This document shows, piece by piece, positions 40,271-47,519 of a DNA stretch of 49,172 bases. How positions within the stretch are numbered: the stretch's first letter is position 1; each line of letters starts with the position of its first letter. Source of the stretch: a virus; the IMG/VR virus record IMGVR_UViG_3300050821_000522, positions 1 through 49,172 of that record; one strand, given 5' to 3'. The notes beneath the pieces were generated by a model. The model saw only the letters and a list, made by a program, of their open reading frames with translations. It was not told the origin of the DNA and made no database searches. The translations under genes and the position numbers were made by a program.

Positions 40271-40504
40271 ATGAGTGAACATAAACCTAGAAAGGGAGAT
40301 AAGTTCTATGATCAAGGGCGGGAGGGTCAGCCTAATGGTCGTATTATTATGATTGACTGGCAAGAAAAGGAAGTGACCGTCCAGTTCCTTGATGAAGATC
40401 AGACGTGGAAACAATATAGTTTCTACGAGATTGAAGACTATTATGATCCGGTGGCATTCGGAGGGGGCTACTATATCTACAATAGAGTATCGAAGCTCAT
40501 CTAG
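40271..40504 (+). CDS. 77-aa acidic hypothetical
   Basis: ATG 40271 with GGGGAATGGAA upstream is preferred over ATG 40265. The product is rich in Tyr, Asp and Glu (WKQYSFYEIEDYYDPVAFGG) and has a small beta-barrel appearance (GRIIMIDWQEKEVTVQF). Function unknown. Confidence 0.6.
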   Translation: MSEHKPRKGDKFYDQGREGQPNGRIIMIDWQEKEVTVQFLDEDQTWKQYSFYEIEDYYDPVAFGGGYYIYNRVSKLI

Positions 40505-40595
40505 CTTATAATCCGTCGTTTGGGGTATGGGTTATAAATTAGATATGGTACTATTAGTAGTGGGAAGTTGGATATCGAACCAAGGGGAACAAGAG

Positions 40596-41132
40596 ATGGG
40601 CAAGAGCAATCCACGGAACAAGGGTTTGCGTAAGGGGCAAATGAAGCGATTCTCTAGCACTATGGTCAATTCTGGCAAGGCCGCTAATCGTCTGGTGATC
40701 GGCGAGTATACTGCCCGAGCACGGACACTGGCTACTCCTCCCAAAGAAGCTAACTACTCCGATAACGAAGAGCATTATCGTGAACGGAGAATATTTGAGT
40801 TAAGGCCTATTGATGTCGTCTTGAATGCTTTGAAAGACTTGTGGACTACGGATTTCTGGCAAGGGTACGATACGTTTAATCGTATCTGCTTAGTTAATAC
40901 AGTGGATAGAAAACTATTTCTGTTCTTTTCAGGACCACGTTGGTTCTTCGTTCAAGAACGTAGAATAGAACGAGAAGCATCTAAAGATAATCATATGTTA
41001 AGAACATATTGGTTGTTACGACGGTCTATCATTTATCCTGACCGTGAGACTGCAATGCGTAGATACTATACCGCTGCGATATGTTGGTTTGAGAAGAGAG
41101 ATATTGAAAAGCCTCTATTTAGAGGCCTTTGA
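40596..41132 (+). CDS. 178-aa basic hypothetical
   Basis: ATG 40596 with AAGGGGAA upstream is chosen over an in-frame ATG at 40527 with no ribosome site. The N-terminus is basic (GKSNPRNKGLRKGQMKRFSS), the middle contains an aromatic helix (DLWTTDFWQGYDTFNR), and the end is Arg/Tyr-rich. The overall charge suggests nucleic-acid or membrane contact. No family recognised. Confidence 0.6.
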   Translation: MGKSNPRNKGLRKGQMKRFSSTMVNSGKAANRLVIGEYTARARTLATPPKEANYSDNEEHYRERRIFELRPIDVVLNALKDLWTTDFWQGYDTFNRICLVNTVDRKLFLFFSGPRWFFVQERRIEREASKDNHMLRTYWLLRRSIIYPDRETAMRRYYTAAICWFEKRDIEKPLFRGL

Positions 41133-41166
41133 TTAGGCAATTTTGCCAGAACCTAAGGAGGGTTAA

Positions 41167-41322
41167 ATGATCGATGCGGAACTCAAGTTCAGGATGCACT
41201 TGGAACGATACGAAGCTGGTGAGTATTCCAAGGACGAATTCATCCTGCATACGCTGAGCCTCATTTCGCCTCCGGAAGCTGCTGCCGAGGAACACACTCA
41301 CGAAGTGGAGACGGCAGCCTAA
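41167..41322 (+). CDS. 51-aa acidic early protein
   Basis: ATG 41167 is preceded by AGGAGGG. The product is helical at the start (AELKFRMHLERYEAGEYSKD) with a His/Glu-rich end. It is followed by the double-hairpin spacer at 41328-41443. Confidence 0.6.
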   Translation: MIDAELKFRMHLERYEAGEYSKDEFILHTLSLISPPEAAAEEHTHEVETAA

Positions 41323-41327
41323 GAGTT

Positions 41328-41401
41328 ATCTGAGGAGAAGCCCGAGTGGGAGTCTAGGCAACCCAGCCCGTCACCCATGCCTAGACTAGGCAGCCTCAGA
41401 T
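41328..41401 (+). ncRNA. Nested hairpin after the 51-aa gene
   Basis: ATCTGAGG (41328-41335) pairs with CCTCAGAT (41394-41401); inside, AGTCTAGGC (41351-41359) pairs perfectly with GCCTAGACT (41379-41387). The inner loop contains CCCAGCCCGTCACCC. The element precedes a terminator hairpin. It could be a small RNA, a 3'-end stabiliser or a processing site. Confidence 0.55.
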
Positions 41402-41406
41402 GACGG

Positions 41407-41458
41407 CGGGAGGGTAGTATGTGTCGTACCTGCTACTCTCCCGTTCGTCCTTTTGTTT
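41407..41458 (+). terminator. Terminator-like 11-bp hairpin
   Basis: CGGGAGGGTAG (41407-41417) and CTACTCTCCCG (41433-41443) form 11 pairs, including one G-U, with a 15-base loop, then TTCGTCCTTTTGTTTC. The T-tract is broken, so termination may be partial. Confidence 0.55.
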
Positions 41459-41493
41459 CATTAGGGAATTTTCCCAGGCAAGGAGGATTAGCT

Positions 41494-41661
41494 ATGAAGC
41501 GCATGACTCTGACTGCGGCTCTGAAGGATTACTTCGCGCCCGATCAGAAGGCGAGTGAGTTCCTTCAAGAGCTGAAGAAATTGACGCCAGAAGACAAACA
41601 GTATTTTCGCAATCTGTTGCCTTCCGTCGGATACGAGATCATTGACGCGATGGCAGCGTAG
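41494..41661 (+). CDS. 55-aa early protein
   Basis: ATG 41494 with AAGGAGG upstream is chosen; an in-frame ATG at 41419 lies within the preceding hairpin. The product is helical (MTLTAALKDYFAPDQKASEF, then LKKLTPEDKQYFRNLLPSVG), typical of small phage inhibitors or adaptors. Function unknown. A second two-hairpin spacer follows. Confidence 0.6.
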   Translation: MKRMTLTAALKDYFAPDQKASEFLQELKKLTPEDKQYFRNLLPSVGYEIIDAMAA

Positions 41662-41672
41662 TTAGTCAATTC

Positions 41673-41720
41673 TCCGGCTAGTTCACTTCCCCGGATATCC
41701 CATCCCCAGAGCTAGCCGGA
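41673..41720 (+). ncRNA. Hairpin after the 55-aa gene
   Basis: TCCGGCTAG (41673-41681) pairs perfectly with CTAGCCGGA (41712-41720); the loop is C-rich (CTTCCCC, CATCCCC). It matches in layout the nested hairpin at 41328-41401, though the sequences differ. Confidence 0.5.
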
Positions 41721-41725
41721 CTAGG

Positions 41726-41770
41726 AGGCCAGGCAGTTGCTCAGTAGAGTGACCAGCCTGGCCTTTCTGT
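41726..41770 (+). terminator. Terminator-like 9-bp hairpin
   Basis: AGGCCAGGC (41726-41734) and GCCTGGCCT (41756-41764) form nine pairs followed by TTCTGTT. It ends the unit containing the 55-aa gene, or reduces readthrough toward 41790. Confidence 0.65.
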
Positions 41771-41789
41771 TAAAGCAAAGGAGGATAGA

Positions 41790-42038
41790 ATGCCTGAAGA
41801 TAGAGAAATGACACTTTCTGAAAGACGTAAACTCAGACTTTCTAGGCTAGGCCCAACAAAAGCAGGACTAAAAGAGCAAGAGATTCTTTTAGAAATGCAA
41901 GCTCTTTTGCACAAGATAAGAACTGAAACGCATTTACATGTTAAGCCTGTTATGTGGTCTGATATTTTACATCATTTTGAATTAGCGATTGATTTATTAG
42001 AATTTCCGAGAGATTTACTCGAAAAGGAGAGCAAATGA
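41790..42038 (+). CDS. 82-aa helical protein with M-T-L-S-E-R-R motif
   Basis: ATG 41790 with AAAGGAGG upstream. The protein is helical, with EMTLSERRKLRLSRLG near the start. Close variants of this ten-residue motif occur twice in the large protein at 42886. The next gene overlaps by ATGA. Confidence 0.6.
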   Translation: MPEDREMTLSERRKLRLSRLGPTKAGLKEQEILLEMQALLHKIRTETHLHVKPVMWSDILHHFELAIDLLEFPRDLLEKESK

Positions 42039-42232
42039 TCATTGAATGTGCTTGTGGTCGATTAGAGACTCGGCACGATACCTCTAGTTATCGCATTAAA
42101 GGATTGTGTTCGAGATGTAGGGCCGTTAAGTTAGCCCGTATTCAATTCTTATCATCTAGGTACCCTACTGTATTTGCGCCTATTTTAAGGCATGTAGGTA
42201 AAGGAAAGCTAGCACGCGTGGCGAAACGGTAA
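42035..42232 (+). CDS. 65-aa zinc-ribbon protein
   Basis: ATG 42035 overlaps the previous stop (ATGA). ECACGR and LCSRCRAVK form a zinc ribbon, followed by a basic helical end (HVGKGKLARVAKR). The last 21 bases overlap the tRNA-Leu gene on the same strand. Confidence 0.6.
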   Translation: MIIECACGRLETRHDTSSYRIKGLCSRCRAVKLARIQFLSSRYPTVFAPILRHVGKGKLARVAKR

Positions 42233-42290
42233 ACGCGAGGGTCTTAAAAACCCTTGGGAAACCTTGTGGGTTCAAGTCCCACCGTGTGCA
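42212..42290 (+). tRNA. tRNA-Leu (anticodon UAA)
   Basis: The acceptor is GCACGCG with CGTGTGC, the anticodon stem AGGGT/ACCCT encloses CTTAAAA (anticodon TAA), the variable arm is short, and the T-arm is GTGGG-TTCAAGT-CCCAC. CCA is not encoded. It reads UUA, common in this genome and rare in GC-rich hosts. It overlaps the end of the upstream coding sequence. Confidence 0.9.
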
Positions 42291-42291
42291 C

Positions 42292-42366
42292 GGGCTCATA
42301 GCTCAATGGTAGAGCAAGCGGCATATAACCGTTAGGTTCCGGGTTCGAGTCCTGGTGGGCCTACCA
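42292..42366 (+). tRNA. tRNA-Ile (anticodon UAU), unusual base 33
   Basis: The acceptor is GGGCTCA with TGGGCCT, D-arm GCTC/GAGC, anticodon stem AGCGG/CCGTT, loop CATATAA, T-arm CCGGG-TTCGAGT-CCTGG, and CCA is encoded. The anticodon reads TAT (Ile, AUA). Position 33 is A where nearly all tRNAs have U. It begins two bases after tRNA-Leu. Confidence 0.85.
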
Positions 42367-42386
42367 TTAAAAGAGAGGAGAAAGGT

Positions 42387-42848
42387 ATGCAAAACCACTG
42401 GATGTGGTTAAAAGCAGTTCTTCGCCATGAGAAGTTTGGTTGGAACTGGTTGCGTAGACGTTTAGGAAGGTTTGCGTATCCAGTCAAGCTGATTAAGGGT
42501 TGGAAGCGGGCGAGGGACAAGAGGATGGGAACGAGGAAGGCGCTGGAGCGCTTCTGGACAGATGTAATCTGTAACGCAGGGGAAAATGCCATACACGCCG
42601 GGCAATTCACTCGTTCAGAGATCAATCAATGGTATCTACTGTTTGGGAAGCATATGAACTTGACCGATCTACTTCCCAAGCAGTTCGAGGTTACAATCAA
42701 GGATCAGAGAGCTTTGAAAGGAGCAATACTTAAACGTATTGGTCCTGAGACTAGAGAAGCTTTCAAGTCCAAGCAGAAAGAGAAGAAGACTACTGCTAAG
42801 GCCATTCGTTCTCAGTTCAGACGTGCGTTCAGGAAAGTAGCTGTCTGA
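42387..42848 (+). CDS. 153-aa basic hypothetical
   Basis: ATG 42387 with GAGGAGAAAGG upstream. The N-terminus is basic and aromatic (WMWLKAVLRHEKFGWNWLRR), the rest helical with a basic end. Charge suggests nucleic-acid binding. No family recognised. Confidence 0.6.
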   Translation: MQNHWMWLKAVLRHEKFGWNWLRRRLGRFAYPVKLIKGWKRARDKRMGTRKALERFWTDVICNAGENAIHAGQFTRSEINQWYLLFGKHMNLTDLLPKQFEVTIKDQRALKGAILKRIGPETREAFKSKQKEKKTTAKAIRSQFRRAFRKVAV

Positions 42849-42885
42849 CATCCGTTAGACAAAGAAAGAGAGAAGGAGAAGGTTA

Positions 42886-44469
42886 ATGTCTGCTCAATAC
42901 CAAGGGTTGATCGCAGAACTTTCAGCCAATGCCACGATACCAGGCAAGCAGCTGGAAGCGATCATGACGGCCTATCCGACATGCTGGGGGTATGCAGCGC
43001 CTGTCGAGGATAAGCAGGGGAACAAGAAGCTACTGATGGCTGCGACCAAGATACCGGATGGATGGGCAGCCAAAGACATTCAGGACATGAAGGCTGAGCT
43101 TCGAGGTACTCCCGAGATGATGGAGTACTTCGGAAAGTTCTCTGCAGATACAGATGATGTCTGTATGCAGCCTTTCCCTTGCTTGGAAGATGACAAAGGA
43201 AATACTCTTCTTTGTCTATTCCTGGAAGGAGATTTTGACCATTGGGCCAAGCCTGATGAGCCCCATCACACTCCCGAGTATATTTGCTATAGGGACAAGA
43301 TTTCTCCATTGGTGAATAAGTTTAACAAGATGTTAAACGGCAACGTCGCTGCCGTAGTCAAAGAGTTGGGATCGACTGAAATCCAGGATATCTTGGAAGG
43401 TACATTCGCTGACCGTGGCGTCATGTACTTCTTGTCCAATGCCGGGCACAGCCAAATGATTGAAGGAGGCAATGACAAGAGGAAGGACGAAGATTGGGGT
43501 TCTTTGTCCAATGAGGTTCCTGAGGTTCAGGGAACTACGGATACTGCTGTCAAAGAGACTATGACTTCTGAACTGCCTGAGATGTCTTTGGCAGAAAAGC
43601 GTAAGCTCAGGCAGGCTCAAAAGGAGAAGGTCAAAAGCACTCCTGAGGGCATTCACTCAACTGAGGCTACACCAAAGTCTGTGACACGTACGAAGGACAC
43701 AACTCATTCTGAACAGACGATTAAAGATAGTTTGAAGAACTCTACAGACGTTACGGCCAAAGGTCCTTTTCTCATTACTCTTCCTTCGATTATTAGGACG
43801 GTGGAAGAAGCTCTTACTTTCTGGAAGACTAACTTCGGAACCTGTCCGAATGAATACAAGATCAAACAGGCAGATGGGACTTGGTTACCCAGCTACAAGG
43901 CAGGGTTCCCATATGAGAAGTTGGCCAAGGGGTCAGCACTCAGAGATAAATACAATACGGATGGTAGTCCTAGGTCTACCGGTAAGGGCTTCGCTGCTCT
44001 GGATGACGTTGCTACCGGTAAGGGAACCGATGCCAAGGGTCCTGATCCTGACGCCGCTCGATCCGGTACGACCACGAGTAGAATTCCATTGATGCCTGTC
44101 GCTGTCAGAGACAAGGTCATTGAAGAGATTGTCAAACTGGATTTAAAGTCTCGACCGATAATGTCCAACGACGAAGTCAAGGATGTAGAGAAGAAACTCT
44201 CTAGCGTCTATGTTCAGTTGAACAATATGGAGGTCGAGGATACGTTCAAGATGTCCTTCGAAGAGATCGACAAATTGAACAAGACATACCCAGATTTCGG
44301 TAGCGTTTGGCTATTTGCACTGCGTAACTTCCAGAAGCTGAACTGGAAGACTGCGCAGCCTGAGCCCAAGCAAGAAGAACCGACCAAAGATACTGTCAAG
44401 GTCGAAGAGCTAGGGATGACTCTAGCTGAAAAGCGGGCTGCTAGGAAGAAGGCAGCTGCCGCAGCTTAG
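42886..44469 (+). CDS. 527-aa early protein with repeated M-S/T-L-A-E-K-R motif
   Basis: ATG 42886 with GAGAAGGAGAAGG upstream. The N-terminal ~200 residues look globular (PTCWGYAAPVEDKQGNKKLL and EGDFDHWAKPDE). A polar linker contains MSLAEKRKLRQAQKEK near residue 233, and the C-terminus repeats it as MTLAEKRAARKKA. A middle domain (PSIIRTVEEALTFWKTNFG) and acidic helices complete it. No enzymatic motif is visible. The repeated motif also occurs in the 82-aa protein at 41790, so it may be a docking element. Confidence 0.65.
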   Translation: MSAQYQGLIAELSANATIPGKQLEAIMTAYPTCWGYAAPVEDKQGNKKLLMAATKIPDGWAAKDIQDMKAELRGTPEMMEYFGKFSADTDDVCMQPFPCLEDDKGNTLLCLFLEGDFDHWAKPDEPHHTPEYICYRDKISPLVNKFNKMLNGNVAAVVKELGSTEIQDILEGTFADRGVMYFLSNAGHSQMIEGGNDKRKDEDWGSLSNEVPEVQGTTDTAVKETMTSELPEMSLAEKRKLRQAQKEKVKSTPEGIHSTEATPKSVTRTKDTTHSEQTIKDSLKNSTDVTAKGPFLITLPSIIRTVEEALTFWKTNFGTCPNEYKIKQADGTWLPSYKAGFPYEKLAKGSALRDKYNTDGSPRSTGKGFAALDDVATGKGTDAKGPDPDAARSGTTTSRIPLMPVAVRDKVIEEIVKLDLKSRPIMSNDEVKDVEKKLSSVYVQLNNMEVEDTFKMSFEEIDKLNKTYPDFGSVWLFALRNFQKLNWKTAQPEPKQEEPTKDTVKVEELGMTLAEKRAARKKAAAAA

Positions 44470-44489
44470 TAAGCGTAGCGTCTGCGTTA

Positions 44490-44567
44490 TGGGCGGAGAC
44501 AGGTTGTAAGACCACAAAGCTCATCGGTCCCCCGGCTGTCGAGCGTGGCTGGTCTGTTCTCCGCCCA
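44490..44567 (+). promoter_or_regulatory. Branched hairpin in the 44470-44595 gap
   Basis: TGGGCGGAGA (44490-44499) pairs with TCTCCGCCCA (44558-44567), and AGACCA (44509-44514) with TGGTCT (44550-44555), leaving an inner CCCCCGG-containing loop. CCCTTTTCC follows. It may terminate upstream transcription or protect an mRNA end. Confidence 0.5.
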
Positions 44568-44595
44568 CCCTTTTCCTTCCTCTGGAGTCTCCTCC

Positions 44596-45291
44596 ATGTT
44601 CGGCTTCAAGAAAACCCCCATCGTCCAGGTTGATTATAGTCTCTTGATCCAAGAAATGATTTGTCATGCTGCTCAGTGTAATAAGTTCACTCCGGACATA
44701 GACCAATTAGAACGGTCTGAGTTTCAGAGAGTGTTCATCTACAATGAGATGAAACATGGACACAGGGCTGCTGGGTTTCTCCCTGAGACTATAGCCGAGA
44801 GAGACGCTACCTGCTATACAGATGCGTACTTTGTCATGCACAAGAAACGGCTAGGGAAGGCCAGCCAAGCGATTGCTACTGATGGAGATGTCTGGCCCTT
44901 AGCAAACGGAGGGACTGCTGAGAGAGCCCGGATACAAGGAGAATTGTATATTGTAGCCTCAAAGCATATTCCTGTCTTAGATACTTATCACCAGAATACA
45001 TTAGAGTTTGAACGTAGACGGGTACGTATCCTTAGGCCTTGGAGACACGTTGTCAGGGCTAAGGATGGTTTCCCTCTGAATGGACAGATGTTAGATACTT
45101 TCAAGGCAAGAGGCATAGTGCACTCTATGCGTGGGTGCGCTACTATGGATTCTTGGATGTATGTCGGTAACCCTAATTACTGGGGTGAACAAGTCTCTTG
45201 GAACTTTAAGACTGTCTCTCAGTTCACTTCGCCTAATGAGAAGTGGTTGAATAACTATTATGCTTTCACCCCTAAGGAGTATGAGACGTGA
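44596..45291 (+). CDS. 231-aa protein, possible gamma-glutamylcyclotransferase fold
   Basis: ATG 44596 with TCTGGAGTC upstream is chosen over GTG 44545, which lies in the upstream hairpin. Residues ~125-165 (ARIQGELYIVASKHIPVLDT then FERRRVRILRPW) match the G-E-L-Y ... L-D-x-Y ... R-x-x-V pattern of the gamma-glutamylcyclotransferase/AIG2 fold. The glycine-rich N-terminal loop normally written Y-G-S-L is not visible, so catalysis is doubtful. Its stop overlaps the next start. Confidence 0.45.
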   Translation: MFGFKKTPIVQVDYSLLIQEMICHAAQCNKFTPDIDQLERSEFQRVFIYNEMKHGHRAAGFLPETIAERDATCYTDAYFVMHKKRLGKASQAIATDGDVWPLANGGTAERARIQGELYIVASKHIPVLDTYHQNTLEFERRRVRILRPWRHVVRAKDGFPLNGQMLDTFKARGIVHSMRGCATMDSWMYVGNPNYWGEQVSWNFKTVSQFTSPNEKWLNNYYAFTPKEYET

Positions 45292-45488
45292 CTAGCTACA
45301 AAGATGAGAAGGATTGTCCTGGATGCAGAGAAGCTGCGACTTGGCGTAAGCTAGTAGGGCAATTAAGGATCATAGACATACCGGGGCACTATGTCTATGA
45401 CGGGGCTACTAAGAAGAATATTTACATACAGCCTGTATTCTTTAGCTATATTGACTACGGAATTACGTCTAAATGGTTCGGTAAATGA
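45288..45488 (+). CDS. 66-aa hypothetical
   Basis: GTG 45288 overlaps the previous TGA. One Cys pair (CPGCREAATW) and an aromatic beta-rich end (YIQPVFFSYIDYGI). Function unknown. Confidence 0.5.
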   Translation: MTSYKDEKDCPGCREAATWRKLVGQLRIIDIPGHYVYDGATKKNIYIQPVFFSYIDYGITSKWFGK

Positions 45489-45536
45489 AAATAAATGCTA
45501 AATAGCAAATAAATGTTGCTGTTAGTACGATTTTAC

Positions 45537-45565
45537 TTGACAAGGGGTATTTTTTAGTATATATA
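45537..45565 (+). promoter_or_regulatory. Sigma-70 promoter for the replication operon
   Basis: TTGACA (45537-45542), 17-bp spacer, TATATA (45560-45565), overlapped by TATAAT two bases later. An AT-rich stretch with short inverted repeats lies upstream. The ~95-nt leader is pyrimidine-rich. Confidence 0.8.
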
Positions 45566-45620
45566 ATTTACTTCTCTTTTTCTCTTTTTTCTCTTGTTAT
45601 CAACATCCCTTAGTATATAG

Positions 45621-45660
45621 CCGCTAGGTTAACCGTACGGTAGAGTAGCGGTATTAAGGA
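45621..45660 (+). promoter_or_regulatory. Leader hairpin before the SLOG gene
   Basis: CCGCTA (45621-45626) pairs with TAGCGG (45646-45651), with an ACCGTACGGT palindrome between them. The stem ends just before the ribosome site AAGGAGG. Confidence 0.45.
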
Positions 45661-45667
45661 GGTTTCA

Positions 45668-46006
45668 ATGAGAGTACTTGTATGTGGAGGTAGAAAGTAT
45701 AATAACTCTATTAAGATTGAAGAGATATTATCTCAATATAAGATAGATTGTCTAATAGAAGGTGGAGCATGGGGCGCCGACTACCATGCAGCCCAGTATG
45801 CATATAAATACGGTATCTGGAATGAGAAGTACCCGGCTGAGTGGGCTCGTTACGGTAAGTCTGCCGGGATGATTAGAAATAGGCAGATGTTAACCGAAGG
45901 TAAGCCCGAGTTAGTCATTGCATTTCCTGGTGGACAAGGCACAGCAAATATGGTACAATGTGCTATAGATGCTGGAGTAACTGTACGTGTCATCGAAGAT
46001 AATTGA
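45668..46006 (+). CDS. SLOG-family protein (DUF2493 type)
   Basis: ATG 45668 with AAGGAGG upstream. The 112-aa protein has the family landmarks: MRVLVCGGRKY, then IEGGAWGADYHAAQYA, YPAEWARYGKSAGMIRN and VIAFPGGQGTANM. This Rossmann-like fold binds nucleotide-type ligands. It is encoded just before the primase-helicase, whose gene overlaps it by 20 bp. A role in nucleotide sensing during replication is inferred. Confidence 0.85.
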   Translation: MRVLVCGGRKYNNSIKIEEILSQYKIDCLIEGGAWGADYHAAQYAYKYGIWNEKYPAEWARYGKSAGMIRNRQMLTEGKPELVIAFPGGQGTANMVQCAIDAGVTVRVIEDN

Positions 46007-47519
46007 ACAACATATTCCCTGTCCTAACTGTCCATCCTCAGATGCTTATTGTCTGTACGACGATGGACACGGTTATTGCTATTCATGTTTGACTTATACT
46101 AGAGGAGATCAAGTGGTTGATGAACGAGAATACACTTATGAATTTTACGGACGACGAGGCATTACGGCAGAGTGTTTTAGGCATTATGGCTGCCAGACTA
46201 AAGTTAATAGAGAAGGAAAACCTATCTCCGTTGGGTATCGTTATCCAAACGGGTCGGTTAAAATTAGAGATTTAGAAGAGAAGAAATTCCATTGGTTCGG
46301 TACTCCAGAGCCAGGTCTCTACGGCACAGATATTCATGCCTCTGGATCTAACAAATACTGTGTCGTTACTGAAGGAGAGGAAGATGCGCACAGCCTTTGG
46401 CAAGTTCTTAAGATTCCAGCTTGTAGCGTTCAATCTAGCGCTACTGCTAAGCGCGACTGTGTTGCTAGCTTCGCATGGCTATCTGGGTTCGACCGGGTCT
46501 ACCTATGCTTCGACAATGACGGACCAGGTCGAGAAGCTCTGGCAAGCGTCGCGAGACTGTTCGACTACAATAAAGTCTACGTGGTCCGACTCTCTCGGAA
46601 AGACGCTAACGAGCATCTCCAGCACGGAGAAGTAAACGAACTAGTGAACGTCTGGACTAACGCCAAGCGTTATACTCCAGACAACATCATCAGTACGTTC
46701 ACGGAGTTCGAGGATGCTCTCTCCAAGGACACCGCTAAAGGTATTCCATATCCGTGGCCCACCTTGTCTGAGATGACGGGTGGTATAAGACAATATGAGA
46801 CTGTCTTAGTCACTGCCCCAGAAGGAGTAGGCAAGACAGAGTGGATGAAGGCAGTCGAGTATCACCTCTTAAAGGAGACAGATGACAATGTCGGAGCCAT
46901 CTACATCGAAGAGCCCAAAGAGTGGCATCTCAGAAGCCTTGTCGGAATTGAACAAGGGAAACCCGTACATCTTCCAGACCAAGCCATTCCAGTACCTGAG
47001 CAGGTTGATACCCTCAGAAAGCTTCTCAAGAGAGATGAGCGTCTTTTTCTGTACTCTCACTTTGGGTCAGTTGATCCTGACACTCTCTTGGACACTATTA
47101 GGTTTCTGGTGTCTGCCTGTCTTTGTCGGTATATCCTGTTGGACCATATCACCATGGCTGTTACGGGCCTGGCCGGGGAAGACGAGAGAAGAGCCTTAGA
47201 CTATCTAATGTCTAGGCTAGAGATGATGGTCAAGGAACTAGGCTTTGCTCTAATCATAGTGAGCCATGTCAATGACTTTGGACAAACTCGTGGAAGTCGT
47301 GCTCCTGGTAAACTTGCTGATATCCGCATTGATCTTTCTAGAGATGTACTCAGTGCTGATCCCATTATACAGAGCACGATCACCCAAACGATTAGTAAAC
47401 CTTGTAGGTTTACAGGCCGTTCTGGCTTTGCTGGGAGCATTACCTTTAATAGTAATACTAGGAAGTTTACTGAAGTAGCCAATGATAATGCTGAGTGGAA
47501 AGGTACTGCATGTGCCTAG
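45987..47519 (+). CDS. T7 gp4-like primase-helicase
   Basis: 510 aa from GTG 45987. An N-terminal zinc ribbon (PCPNC and GYCYSC), a TOPRIM primase core with VVTEGEEDAHSLW and LCFDNDGPGREA, then a RecA-like helicase with Walker A APEGVGKTEW, Walker B YILLDHI, and IIVSHVND containing the conserved His. It synthesises primers and unwinds DNA ahead of the polymerase at 1040. The length is slightly below T7 gp4 (566 aa). It overlaps both neighbours. Confidence 0.92.
   Translation: MSSKIIEQHIPCPNCPSSDAYCLYDDGHGYCYSCLTYTRGDQVVDEREYTYEFYGRRGITAECFRHYGCQTKVNREGKPISVGYRYPNGSVKIRDLEEKKFHWFGTPEPGLYGTDIHASGSNKYCVVTEGEEDAHSLWQVLKIPACSVQSSATAKRDCVASFAWLSGFDRVYLCFDNDGPGREALASVARLFDYNKVYVVRLSRKDANEHLQHGEVNELVNVWTNAKRYTPDNIISTFTEFEDALSKDTAKGIPYPWPTLSEMTGGIRQYETVLVTAPEGVGKTEWMKAVEYHLLKETDDNVGAIYIEEPKEWHLRSLVGIEQGKPVHLPDQAIPVPEQVDTLRKLLKRDERLFLYSHFGSVDPDTLLDTIRFLVSACLCRYILLDHITMAVTGLAGEDERRALDYLMSRLEMMVKELGFALIIVSHVNDFGQTRGSRAPGKLADIRIDLSRDVLSADPIIQSTITQTISKPCRFTGRSGFAGSITFNSNTRKFTEVANDNAEWKGTACA

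Noticed and set aside
42332-42625. 97-aa leftward frame opposite the tRNAs
   Set aside because: It overlaps tRNA-Ile and the 153-aa gene in antisense; no ribosome site.
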